DNA from: a virus
Length of the DNA: 43,552 nucleotides
Strand: one strand, 5' to 3'
Virus record (IMG/VR): IMGVR_UViG_3300042527_000442
Coordinates: 1 to 43,552 of that record
Shown: positions 1 through 6,730 of the stretch, one piece after another
Numbering within the stretch: the stretch's first letter is position 1
Layout of the letters: every line of letters begins with the position of its first letter
Notes under the pieces: model-generated
Seen by the model: the letters and a program-made list of their open reading frames with translations, nothing else
Told to the model about the DNA's origin: nothing
The model's database searches: none
Position numbers and translations under genes: made by a program

Positions 1-16
1 GGTCGAGAAACGCCAC
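1..16 (-). CDS. 5' end of the next gene, probably portal protein (partial)
   Basis: Directly after the TGA of the 65-residue gene a GTG opens a frame reading V-A-F-L-D before the window ends. Portal proteins commonly follow the terminase large subunit and often begin with a short M-x-F/L-x-D/R-type segment, so position and first residues fit portal. Only five codons are visible, so this is an inference from synteny, not from a domain. Confidence 0.35.
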
Positions 17-214
17 TCAGATAGTCCCCGGAGGGATGATGCGATTGAACCGCAGCCCGCGATTTGCCTTCGTCGACGCAGCCTTCGCCGCGAGGTACTT
101 GTCGGCGGCGATCTGCTGCTCGATGTCCTGGCTCTCGACCTCGCCCGCGTCGGTGCGGACGCGCTTCGGGCCTTGGGCTGTGCTCTTGATTGCGTCGCGG
201 ATTTCTTCGCTCAT
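17..214 (-). CDS. Small head protein encoded between terminase and portal
   Basis: A 65-residue protein with no recognised catalytic motif: an N-terminal acidic helix, a T-D-x-G-x-V segment in the middle, an Ala/Lys-rich helix and a basic C terminus ending in I-P-P-G-T-I. Short proteins of this shape are common immediately upstream of phage portal genes, where gpW-like head-completion proteins or uncharacterised equivalents sit. The longer frame starting at 319 was rejected because its first 35 residues overlap the end of the GNAT gene and are not protein-like. The ATG at 212-214 has no strong Shine-Dalgarno sequence. It lies 31 bases downstream of an intergenic motif copy (245-261). Function unproven. 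Confidence 0.6.
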   Translation of the reverse strand: MSEEIRDAIKSTAQGPKRVRTDAGEVESQDIEQQIAADKYLAAKAASTKANRGLRFNRIIPPGTI

Positions 215-244
215 ACCAGCGACGGTAGACGCCAGTAGGGGGCA

Positions 245-261
245 GACCGTAGGGGGTGTAG
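245..261. repeat. Intergenic motif 1, copy a
   Basis: The plus strand reads GACCGTAGGGGGTGTAG between the stop of the GNAT gene and the start of the small head gene. The same 11-base core GACCGTAGGGG occurs at 17670-17680 and 33790-33800, each time right after a stop codon on the minus strand. It may be a promoter element, an RNA signal or a junction relic; the sequence shows only the repetition and the placement. Confidence 0.55.
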
Positions 262-263
262 CT

Positions 264-686
264 TCAGACCAGCGACCACTCCCCGTCTCGTCGCTCGTAG
301 AGGCTGACCTCCACCGCACCCAGCCGCCGAGCGATGTCGGCCGTCACGGGCGAGAAGACAGCGAGCTCCTCCGCGCCGTCGATCACGCCAGCACCCAAGA
401 GAAACGCCGATAGCGCCGTGGCTATGCCACGCCCACGGTGCCGCTCGCCTGTGAACATCTCTAGCGTCTGGTGGTTATTCCAGGCGTGCGAGCACGCCCA
501 CCCGAGCAAGGCTCCGTCCTCGTGCCACAAGGCAATCGGCGTATCCGACGAGCCATTGCCGTCGAGAACTCGACGCACTTCGAGATTGAAGTCGCTCCCC
601 GGCTTCGTCAGTCGGTAGCAGATGGCGAGAGCGTCCTGGGGCTCCATGCCGTCAACGGTCGTGAGGATGATGCTTGGCATCCTCAC
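264..686 (-). CDS. GNAT-family N-acetyltransferase
   Basis: A 140-residue protein with the size and layout of a single GNAT domain. The acetyl-CoA pyrophosphate-binding motif A is visible at about residues 82-88 as R-H-R-G-R-G-I (consensus Q/R-x-x-G-x-G/A), followed by an amphipathic helix. Upstream beta strands carry G-x-L-x-G-W, typical of strand beta-4, and the C terminus continues with a motif B-like R-R-L-G-A segment. The start is a GTG at 684-686; an ATG two codons later (678-680) is an equally plausible start. It sits between terminase and the portal-proximal gene, an odd place for an enzyme, so it is probably an accessory gene. The acceptor (protein, nucleotide or small molecule) cannot be inferred. 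Confidence 0.8.
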   Translation of the reverse strand: MRMPSIILTTVDGMEPQDALAICYRLTKPGSDFNLEVRRVLDGNGSSDTPIALWHEDGALLGWACSHAWNNHQTLEMFTGERHRGRGIATALSAFLLGAGVIDGAEELAVFSPVTADIARRLGAVEVSLYERRDGEWSLV

Positions 687-701
687 AGCATGGCAACGCT
701 G

Positions 702-2801
702 TCAAGTTCCGAGCTTCTTGAGCGTGATGATCTTCTTGCCGCCCGGCCCGCTGGGGAGAGACGCCTTCTTGCGCTGCCGCCCGCCCGCCTCCGTCGCAAT
801 CGGGTGGACGCCCGCAATCGACGCCGCGACCGCAGAGCCGACGAGGCAGTCGAGCCAGTGGTTGTCACGGCCCGCCATCTTCCACTCATCGACCACCCGG
901 CCACGGGCCTCGGTCCTCACCGGGTATTCGCTCGTCAGGTGCTCGAATAGGAGGTCGTGCTGCCCGGCGTGGAACGCGATCGCCTCGGGGTCGCCCATCT
1001 GCAACCGCAGGCGAGCCGCGACGAAGGTCTTGTAGAAGTTCGTGTCGTACAGGCATGACCGCTGCCCCTCGGAAATCTGCCCGACCTTCCAGTTGAGCCC
1101 GATGCGGTCGCCTCGGCTTTTCTTCTCGCCGATGGGCTGGCTCGACGCGCCGATGCCTTTGCCGTGGCTCGGCAGGATCGCCCCCGCAAACGCTGACCGC
1201 CGGCAGAATGTTCGGATCGTCCCGGTGCTCTGCCCCCAGTTGGCGTCGATGAGCATCTGCGTGATTCGCATCGCCGCCCCGTCCTCGCGTTTCCAGTCGC
1301 GGCCCATGAGCATTTGCGCGACCGACTCCAGACCGGCATGTAGCGATGCCTCGAAGCCAGCCCCCTTCGCCGCCTGGGAGAGCGTCCGCTTCGCGTGCTT
1401 GGCTTCAAAGAACGACGACGCCTGGTCAGGGAAGGTGCCGTAGGCCACCACATGCCCGCCGAACGACTGATTCCACGAGGCGACGAGCCAGAAGAGGAGC
1501 CGCTCCTGCACGTCGACAAACGCCGTTAGCGTCTGGTGGTCGAGCGGGATTTTCCCGCGCTCCAATGTCGTGGCCCGCAGGGCGAGGCTCCGCTTGTCGA
1601 GCTTGTCGCTCGCAATGTCGTCGGCGATCGGCGTGTTTTGGTACTCAGCCAAAAACGCCGACTCGCCACGGTCGATCCGCAGATTCCATGCGTGCTGGAT
1701 AGCGGAGAGCTCGTCTTCGTTCTTTCGCTCGGGCCACGCCACGCGAGCGCCGGCGTCCATCGCCGTTTGGTTCTGCCGGTAGTGGTCGTCTGCCGCCCCG
1801 GTGCCGGTCCCGTTCCGCTGGCCCTCGCGCCGCAACTCTGCGTACTGGCTCCAGAGATCCTCTGCGGTCGGCCACTCGTAGACGAGCTTCGTCCGCTCGC
1901 CCTGCCACGACGGATGCTTCGCCCGGTCGAGTAGTCGGTCGGCCAGGTCGTCGGGGCGGATGACCGTGATCGTGGCGAGACCGCTGATCTTCGCCCCCGG
2001 CCCGGCGAGGCCAAGGATCGCACCGGAGAGGATCCGCTCGCGCGTGGCGCACTGCGACGGCGACCCGGCTGACTCGTCGGTCTGCGGATCGTCGATCAGC
2101 ACCAGAGACGGGCGGACGGTCTTCCCATCGGCCCGAATGTGCTGGGCTCCTCGGATGCGGCCCGTGATGCCAGCGACACGCACCGCAGCCCCAGCGGACG
2201 ACGCGCCGGGGATCCAGGCCAGCGTGATCTGGTCGGCGGTCCATTCCAGTTGCGTCGGGTTGCCCTCGTAGGTCTGCCCCTTCGCCCGCTGGCTGATTCG
2301 CTCCAGAGCCCGAATCGGGCAGCAGGCTGCCGGGAAATCCTCCAAGAGCAGGTCGTTGGTTTCGAGATGCACCTTGATCACGTCGAGCATCTGGCACGCG
2401 ATCGCCTGGTCAGCACCCACGAGCATCACAAACGGGCGATGCCCGCAGAGAACCGACCACAGGCAGGCCCAGATACACAGGGTCGACTTGCCAGACCCAC
2501 GCGGCATCGCGAACGCGAAGAGCTCGCCACGGAGAACCGCCCCCTCGATCTTGCTGATAGCCGTCAGATGATCCGCAGACCACGCCAGCGGGAACGACTC
2601 TGCGCCGTAGGTCTCGCAGAATGAGCGGAAGTTTCGCTCGCAGGCCGCGCGCCGCTTGGCGTCCACGACCGGCGGGATCTCGCCAATGTCGCGGGCAGTC
2701 GACGTGATCGCCCGCGAACGCTTGCCCGCGTCTGCCTTCTGCTTGTCGTAACGCTGGCGGGCCTTGCTGTCGCGTTGGTTTTGGGTAGACGTGCGTTTCA
2801 T
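702..2801 (-). CDS. terL: Terminase large subunit, lambda GpA-type
   Basis: The 699-residue ATP-driven packaging motor and nuclease, which cuts concatemeric DNA and pumps it into the prohead through the portal. The N-terminal ATPase has a Walker A motif M-P-R-G-S-G-K-S-T at residues 99-107 and a Walker B-like V-L-I-D-D-P-Q at about 234-240. The C-terminal RNase H-like nuclease has candidate metal ligands at D430 (A-F-V-D-V-Q), D519 (L-I-D-A-N-W) and D651 (N-H-W-L-D), the last matching the conserved N/D-H-x-x-D of GpA-family terminases. No small subunit is recognisable next to it. The ATG is preceded by a small hairpin (GGG-TTTTT-CCC) rather than a Shine-Dalgarno sequence. A 337-base non-coding region lies upstream. 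Confidence 0.93.
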   Translation of the reverse strand: MKRTSTQNQRDSKARQRYDKQKADAGKRSRAITSTARDIGEIPPVVDAKRRAACERNFRSFCETYGAESFPLAWSADHLTAISKIEGAVLRGELFAFAMPRGSGKSTLCIWACLWSVLCGHRPFVMLVGADQAIACQMLDVIKVHLETNDLLLEDFPAACCPIRALERISQRAKGQTYEGNPTQLEWTADQITLAWIPGASSAGAAVRVAGITGRIRGAQHIRADGKTVRPSLVLIDDPQTDESAGSPSQCATRERILSGAILGLAGPGAKISGLATITVIRPDDLADRLLDRAKHPSWQGERTKLVYEWPTAEDLWSQYAELRREGQRNGTGTGAADDHYRQNQTAMDAGARVAWPERKNEDELSAIQHAWNLRIDRGESAFLAEYQNTPIADDIASDKLDKRSLALRATTLERGKIPLDHQTLTAFVDVQERLLFWLVASWNQSFGGHVVAYGTFPDQASSFFEAKHAKRTLSQAAKGAGFEASLHAGLESVAQMLMGRDWKREDGAAMRITQMLIDANWGQSTGTIRTFCRRSAFAGAILPSHGKGIGASSQPIGEKKSRGDRIGLNWKVGQISEGQRSCLYDTNFYKTFVAARLRLQMGDPEAIAFHAGQHDLLFEHLTSEYPVRTEARGRVVDEWKMAGRDNHWLDCLVGSAVAASIAGVHPIATEAGGRQRKKASLPSGPGGKKIITLKKLGT

Positions 2802-3138
2802 GCGGGAAAAACCCGTCGATTCAGCCGCAGCGTGCGGAAAAGGCTTGTTTTCTAGGGCGACTGAAAAGCCGACCCGCCAAAGTGGTCAAAAACAGTGTGA
2901 AAATAGGGTGGCTCGCCGTGGAGGCTTCCCTGCATTCTTGCCGGGAGAACCTATACCCCACCCCCCCTGTCGGGGGTAGTGTAGCATTTTGCAAAAAACG
3001 CTGTTTTTCCCGTGTTTTTCGCATGTTTTCGGTGTTTTTGTGCGTTTTCCTCGGGAAATACGCATGTTTTTCGTTGCGTTCGCTTTTGCCTATTTTCGTG
3101 GGCTTTTTCGCATATCGCATGCGTTTCGCCCTTGTTTT
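2802..3138. other. Non-coding region with phased A-tracts and a 15-bp direct repeat
   Basis: The longest gene-free stretch in the window, between rusA and terL. Its right half is full of T-runs on the plus strand. Five of them are centred near 3006, 3017, 3027, 3037 and 3046, about one helical turn apart, and more follow near 3069, 3085, 3094, 3106, 3125 and 3136. This pattern predicts intrinsic curvature. The 15-base sequence CTTGTTTTCTAGGGC occurs at both edges (2844-2858 and 3131-3145), the second copy containing the rusA stop codon. A C-run hairpin lies at about 2962-2976. Possible roles are a packaging site, a replication origin or a late promoter region. Short lysine-rich frames here look like by-products of the A-tracts. 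Confidence 0.6.
2844..2858. repeat. 15-bp direct repeat, left copy
   Basis: CTTGTTTTCTAGGGC, identical to 3131-3145. The two copies bracket the non-coding, A-tract-rich region between rusA and terL. They could be recombination junctions or protein-binding sites. Confidence 0.6.
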
Positions 3139-3145
3139 CTAGGGC
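3131..3145. repeat. 15-bp direct repeat, right copy (contains the rusA stop)
   Basis: Identical to 2844-2858. On the minus strand it includes the TAG stop codon of the RusA gene, so duplication of the 3' end of that gene is one possible origin. Confidence 0.6.
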
Positions 3146-3546
3146 TTTCCGCACTTCACGCTCACGATTGTCAGCGAATCGTCTCCAAATGCTTTCTCGA
3201 CAGTCAACCGCTTCACGTTCGTGTCATCGCCCATGACCTCTTGCAACGAATCGAGCACGGCTTTTGCAATGTTGTCTACGTCTGGCCGTGGCAGCCTTGG
3301 TGCTGTTGACTTCACGCCCTTCTTCGTCAGATGCGATTTCGGACGCTTGAACGTCGCCTCAATGAAGACCTCCACGGGTCCGTGCTGTGGCGTTAGGCCC
3401 GCTCTCATCGCCTCCAGTGCGATCTGCTTGCGGTAGGCGTGAACTGGGTGCTTCGCTGGCACATAGGCACGGGCGAACCCGGCCCGAGTCGAGACGCGCG
3501 GCCTCGGCTGCGGGACGGGCTCGCCCTGTACGACAAACGTGATCAC
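3139..3546 (-). CDS. rusA: RusA-family Holliday junction resolvase
   Basis: A 135-residue endonuclease that would resolve four-way junctions in replicating or recombining phage DNA before packaging. The start region I-T-F-V-V-Q-G-E-P-V-P-Q-P-R-P-R is the classic RusA beginning. The acidic active site is visible as R-P-D-V-D-N at residues 88-92 (D89 and D91), K95 and G-D-D-T-N-V (D107/D108), matching D70, D72, K76 and D91 of Escherichia coli RusA. I chose the GTG at 3544-3546 because it overlaps the stop of the upstream gene as GTGA and removes 29 non-conserved residues. It pairs functionally with the RecT-like annealing protein of the same leftward operon. It is the last gene before the curved non-coding region. 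Confidence 0.9.
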   Translation of the reverse strand: MITFVVQGEPVPQPRPRVSTRAGFARAYVPAKHPVHAYRKQIALEAMRAGLTPQHGPVEVFIEATFKRPKSHLTKKGVKSTAPRLPRPDVDNIAKAVLDSLQEVMGDDTNVKRLTVEKAFGDDSLTIVSVKCGKP

Positions 3547-3839
3547 TCGTAGCGGATCACCGCGAACCACGCGCGCTTCACGGGCGACCACGCAACGCCC
3601 TTCTCGACGATCCTGTAGCGTCCGTAGAAGCAACAGTTCCGCTCTGCCGCCTGTGGCGTCGGTCCCACACCGATACCCTCTCGTCGACCGCCAGAGCGTC
3701 CGCAGTGACGCAGGATGCCCGTGCGAGCCATCGTCTCTGCGTCTTGCTGGGCCGTCGTGATCGTCGTGGTGACGACGAACTGGTCAGCCATGCCAACGCT
3801 TCCGCAAATCATCGCAACCGCCAGGAAAAAACTTCTCAT
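3543..3839 (-). CDS. Secreted small Cys-containing protein of unknown function
   Basis: A 98-residue protein that begins with a signal peptide: M-R, a hydrophobic core to about residue 16 and a likely cleavage site after G-M-A (residues 16-18). The mature part has a C-G-R-S-G-G-R-R segment, a paired Cys (N-C-C-F-Y-G), and ends V-K-R-A-W-F-A-V-I-R-Y-E. I do not recognise an enzymatic family. The ATG has a strong AGGAGG eight bases upstream. Secretion in the middle of a replication operon is unusual; a cell-surface role such as superinfection exclusion is possible but speculative. Confidence 0.7.
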   Translation of the reverse strand: MRSFFLAVAMICGSVGMADQFVVTTTITTAQQDAETMARTGILRHCGRSGGRREGIGVGPTPQAAERNCCFYGRYRIVEKGVAWSPVKRAWFAVIRYE

Positions 3840-3896
3840 CCGTGAGCCTCCTTCAGGGGTGGGGGTCTTTTTCCGCTCGCCATCATCGTTTGGCCG

Positions 3897-4133
3897 TCAA
3901 GCCTCAGACCGCTTCGATGCAAAGTGCTTTCGTCGCACTTCCCGCTTGCGGGCTCGAATCTCTTCTGGAGTCGGGTCGACGTATCGCCTTCGGTATTTGC
4001 AGTCGCGGTCTGGGATGCCCAGCATTCGCCGCATGGCGTGCATTTTCGTCCGGTGGACGCCGATGCGCGCAGCGATCTCGTCTGCTGGCGCACCGGCGGT
4101 CCACATCGTCCGAATGATTTCCTCGTCGGTCAT
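3897..4133 (-). CDS. Small helix-turn-helix protein
   Basis: A 78-residue basic protein. Residues 3-37 fit a helix-turn-helix: D-E-E-I-I-R-T-M-W forms a first helix, then A-P-A-D-E-I-A-A-R-I-G-V-H-R-T-K-M-H-A-M-R-R form the turn and recognition helix. The C terminus (P-T-P-E-E-I-R-A-R-K-R-E-V-R-R-K) is a long charged helix. It resembles GcrA/sigma-like or resolvase-type HTH proteins found as small phage regulators, but no specific family is certain. The start ATG overlaps the dnaN stop as ATGA, so it is translated with the clamp. Confidence 0.75.
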   Translation of the reverse strand: MTDEEIIRTMWTAGAPADEIAARIGVHRTKMHAMRRMLGIPDRDCKYRRRYVDPTPEEIRARKREVRRKHFASKRSEA

Positions 4134-5275
4134 GCGTCCTTCGCCAGAGGCATGATGACCGTCCGAATCCCTTCACCGGCCCGAAGGATCACGGCGCTCT
4201 CGCCGTCCTTCGCCTCAATCGTGATCGTCTCGGCCGGGTCGATGGATCCGCAGCGGAGCCAGCCGAGCACGAAGCGTGGGTCGAGCTTCACCGTGCAGGC
4301 GTGGCCCGCCTCCACCAGGTCGCACGTCGCGGAGGACTCCCCGTATTCAGCCGACCGAGCCGAGAGGAAAATACCGTCCTTCGTGAACGTGAATTCCGTA
4401 CCCTTCGACGCCTCACTCGCGCAGATGCTCGCCATCTCGCAGGCGTGAGCCAGAGCACCAGCCACGACGAGCGACGGTGTCACGCCGTGATCGACCTCCA
4501 CGTCTCGCCAACGTGGGAATCGCCCTTCGATGAGCCTGGAGCGGACGATCGTCGCGTCCACAGTGGCGACGAGCTCGCGCCCCGTGGTTTCCAGTTGCAC
4601 CGCCTCGGCCCCCTTGGCGAGCCTGACGAGCGTGTCGACCGCAGAGCGAGGGGCAAGCGTCTGCGAGTCGTCGCAGTCTTGCTCAATCTCGCACGACGCG
4701 GCGCACAGACGCCGGCCGTCAGTGCCGACGAACGTCAACGTCCCGTATGGCTCCTCTTTGTCCTTCGGGCGTGAGAACTCCATCAGCACGGCCCCCAGAG
4801 CGAAGCGGCTCGAATCGTTGTCGGTCGCACCCTTCACCGTGGACATCAGCGACACGAACTGATCGGCGGGGAGGCGAGCGATCGACCTGGACGCCGCATA
4901 GTCGCCGGGGGGGTATTCTTTCGCATCCTCAACCGGGAGCCGCCAGGTGCCGCTGCCGCCCTGAACAACGCAGCACGAACCGTCGACCGTCAGCGTCACC
5001 TCGTCGGAGCCGACGAGGCTGTTGACGATGGACGAGAGCCGCTGGAAAGGCAGCAGGATCGCCTCCTTCGCCCCTTCGAGCGGAGCGGTGATCCGCGTTT
5101 CGAGATCCGTCGCCGTGATCGTGCCGTCAGCGATCAGCACGTTGGCGAGAATCGGCTTCGGGCTTCGCGTCGGCACTGCGGCCGCAACCGCTCGCAGCCC
5201 GGCAGCGAGGTCGCTCGCCGCCAACTGTATGCCACCACTCTGGGTCTTTCGTCGGGTCTTTGTCGCTGTCGTCAT
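4130..5275 (-). CDS. dnaN: DNA polymerase III beta subunit (sliding clamp), phage copy
   Basis: A 381-residue protein of normal bacterial beta-clamp length (about 370), which should form a dimeric ring that tethers DNA polymerase to the template. After a 16-residue basic leader it shows L-A-A-G-L-R-A-V-A-A-A-V-P-T-R-S-P-K-P-I-L-A-N-V, the conserved start of clamp domain 1. Middle-domain features include F-V-G-T-D-G-R-R-L-C-A-A and the C terminus is R-T-V-I-M-P-L, equivalent to the conserved V-M-P-M of DnaN. The ATG at 5273-5275 has AAAGGA about eight bases upstream. No phage polymerase is present, so it presumably engages host Pol III or repair polymerases. It overlaps the upstream 85-residue frame by about 150 bases. 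Confidence 0.9.
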   Translation of the reverse strand: MTTATKTRRKTQSGGIQLAASDLAAGLRAVAAAVPTRSPKPILANVLIADGTITATDLETRITAPLEGAKEAILLPFQRLSSIVNSLVGSDEVTLTVDGSCCVVQGGSGTWRLPVEDAKEYPPGDYAASRSIARLPADQFVSLMSTVKGATDNDSSRFALGAVLMEFSRPKDKEEPYGTLTFVGTDGRRLCAASCEIEQDCDDSQTLAPRSAVDTLVRLAKGAEAVQLETTGRELVATVDATIVRSRLIEGRFPRWRDVEVDHGVTPSLVVAGALAHACEMASICASEASKGTEFTFTKDGIFLSARSAEYGESSATCDLVEAGHACTVKLDPRFVLGWLRCGSIDPAETITIEAKDGESAVILRAGEGIRTVIMPLAKDA

Positions 5276-5384
5276 TGCTCGCATCCTTTCGAGTGATTTT
5301 CAAACCAACCAACAGCCCAGCGGCGAACGTCACCGCCTGGGCCATGCCGAAAAACGAGAGGGCCGTGATGTCGTGGATCGTCAT
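5127..5384 (-). CDS. Possible small membrane protein overlapping dnaN
   Basis: An 85-residue frame whose ATG overlaps the stop of the upstream gene as ATGA, arguing that it is translated. Residues 8-28 are hydrophobic and could cross the membrane, followed by K-I-T-R-K and an acidic, Asp-rich stretch. Its last 50 residues lie inside the 5' part of dnaN in another frame and are Arg/Gly/Ala-rich, as expected if dnaN constrains the sequence. The non-overlapping first 35 residues look real; the rest may be a run-on. Function unknown. Confidence 0.5.
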   Translation of the reverse strand: MTIHDITALSFFGMAQAVTFAAGLLVGLKITRKDASNDDSDKDPTKDPEWWHTVGGERPRCRAASGCGRSADAKPEADSRQRADR

Positions 5385-5593
5385 CGGGCCGCCTCTAAGC
5401 GTTCGAGTTTGAGCTCCAGACGCTCAATGGCTTGAGCGAGCCGGAATTGCTGCTTGTGCATCTTGCGAATCGTGTCCGCGCTCATTTCGTGGATGAGGCG
5501 ACTGTTGTCGTCGATGTCATCCATCCACGCTTGGAGCGCCGCCATGTCGGCGACGATGAGGGCGGGCGGCAGTTTGTATGGGGCGTCGCTCAT
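5381..5593 (-). CDS. Small coiled-coil protein
   Basis: A 70-residue acidic protein. Residues 14-70 are almost entirely helical, ending in a heptad-like Q-A-I-E-R-L-E-L-K-L-E-R-L-E segment that predicts a coiled coil. No catalytic motif is visible. It overlaps its upstream neighbour by ATGA and its downstream neighbour by ATGA, so it is firmly embedded in the early operon. Role unknown. Confidence 0.7.
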   Translation of the reverse strand: MSDAPYKLPPALIVADMAALQAWMDDIDDNSRLIHEMSADTIRKMHKQQFRLAQAIERLELKLERLEAAR

Positions 5594-5835
5594 CGCTCAC
5601 CCCCAATCGGGCGAATGGTGCGAGCCTGGCGCTCGGTGCGGACGATCCAACCGCGCCGCTCTAGCGTCTTCAGGTGGCACTCCACGCCGTTGTTTGAGGC
5701 GATGTCGAGAAGCCCGCAAAGCTCGCGGACGGTCGGGGCGTATCCATGCGCGTCGATGTAGTCGACGATGGCGTCGTAGACGCGGCGCGCGGCGTCGGTG
5801 ATCGGCTCGGGGGCGGTGGGGGCTTTGGTGGTCAT
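5590..5835 (-). CDS. LexA-like winged-helix DNA-binding protein, no peptidase domain
   Basis: An 81-residue protein matching the N-terminal DNA-binding domain of LexA: A-R-R-V-Y-D-A-I-V-D-Y-I, then G-Y-A-P-T-V-R-E-L-C-G-L-L-D-I-A-S-N-N-G-V, then L-K-T-L-E-R-R-G-W-I-V-R-T. In LexA the same Y-x-P-T-x-R-E-I segment leads to the recognition helix. The S24 autopeptidase domain is absent. I chose the ATG at 5833-5835 because it overlaps the upstream stop as ATGA; an extension to 5925 would add 30 non-conserved residues. It may bind SOS-box-like operators without being self-cleaved, or may be a structural use of the fold. Confidence 0.8.
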   Translation of the reverse strand: MTTKAPTAPEPITDAARRVYDAIVDYIDAHGYAPTVRELCGLLDIASNNGVECHLKTLERRGWIVRTERQARTIRPIGGER

Positions 5836-6719
5836 GTGTTCTCTTCCTTGAGTTTCACGGCTGATGCAATCGCTGCGACCTCCTTCGGTCGCCTGTAGGG
5901 GGCGGTCTGGTACTGGTCTTTCCATGCGACTGGGGCAGGCTTCTCGTCGGCCTGCCCGAAGCCGCGATGTTTCTTGGCGTTGTCGAACTCACCCGCCAGG
6001 ATGCGGTCGACAAACTCGAAGAACTTGGTCACGGCCAGCGGGTTCTCGAAGAACTTGCAGGCGGGCAGGCGGGCCATCGCCTGCCGAGCACGCTCAAGCC
6101 AGCCGGGCGACGCCGCTAGGTCTACCCAGCCAGCCGGTGCCATAAGCGGCGTCCACTTGGCTGCCCGCTCGGTGGCGTTCCAGACAGCTAGGAAGCGGTC
6201 CCACTCATCGGCTGCCCAGCCTTGATGCCCGAAGTCTTCGCCTGCGTCTCGCGTGCGGTGTGTGTGTATTTCTTCCCGAAGGGAAGGTGGTGGTGGTGGT
6301 GGTGGTGGATGGATAACGCTGCGTTGACGATTGCTCTGCGTTTGCTCAACGGTTGGTCTGCGTTTGCCCTGCGTTTGCTCTGCGTTTGCTGCCTTTGCCG
6401 CAGCCGCCTTCCTAGCCGCCTCGACACGCTTTTCCTTCAGTTCAATGGCCTTGCCACGGTGGGCCTCAAGCCTCTCGTTCCTCCGCTGGCCGTCGTCGCC
6501 GACTGGAAACTTGCCTTCGAGCATCGGCCAGACATCGCCAACGCCAGGGGAGAGCCGCTCAATCTCTTGGAGCCCGGCAGGCAGGCCGTCCCGGTCCCAC
6601 TGGATCATCAGCAGGGTGAGGTAATGCCCCTTCTCCTCGGCGGTCCAGCCCAGCGTGGAAGCCAGGAAGTCCCTGACGTAGAGCGGCATGTAGATGTCTA
6701 CTCGCATTTCACCGGCCAT
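5832..6719 (-). CDS. DUF1376-type replication protein with a polyproline linker
   Basis: A 295-residue protein whose first about 90 residues match the DUF1376 (YdaU-like) domain of phage replication proteins: I-Y-M-P-L-Y-V-R-D-F-L-A-S-T, then E-E-K-G-H-Y-L-T-L-L-M-I-Q-W-D-R-D-G-L-P. The middle is low complexity, with two E-Q-T-Q segments and eight consecutive prolines (residues 138-145) encoded by a CCA run. A C-terminal domain (about 165-295) contains W-D-R-F-L-A-V-W-N and a K-F-F-E-N-P segment. Such proteins act as initiators or helicase loaders in phage replication modules. TAAGGAG lies seven bases before the ATG. It is next to the SF2 helicase, which supports a replication role. Confidence 0.78.
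   Translation of the reverse strand: MAGEMRVDIYMPLYVRDFLASTLGWTAEEKGHYLTLLMIQWDRDGLPAGLQEIERLSPGVGDVWPMLEGKFPVGDDGQRRNERLEAHRGKAIELKEKRVEAARKAAAAKAANAEQTQGKRRPTVEQTQSNRQRSVIHPPPPPPPPSLREEIHTHRTRDAGEDFGHQGWAADEWDRFLAVWNATERAAKWTPLMAPAGWVDLAASPGWLERARQAMARLPACKFFENPLAVTKFFEFVDRILAGEFDNAKKHRGFGQADEKPAPVAWKDQYQTAPYRRPKEVAAIASAVKLKEENT
6285..6308. repeat. GGT trinucleotide tract encoding polyproline
   Basis: Seven GGT units in a row on the plus strand, read as proline codons on the minus strand inside the DUF1376 gene. Because the unit is three bases, slippage would change linker length without breaking the frame. Confidence 0.75.
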
Positions 6720-6730
6720 GTGTTTGCTCC

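Noticed and set aside
2821-3154. Lysine-rich minus-strand frames of 67 and 99 codons
   Set aside because: They are created by the A-tracts, have no good ribosome-binding site or recognisable fold, and fit non-coding curved DNA better.
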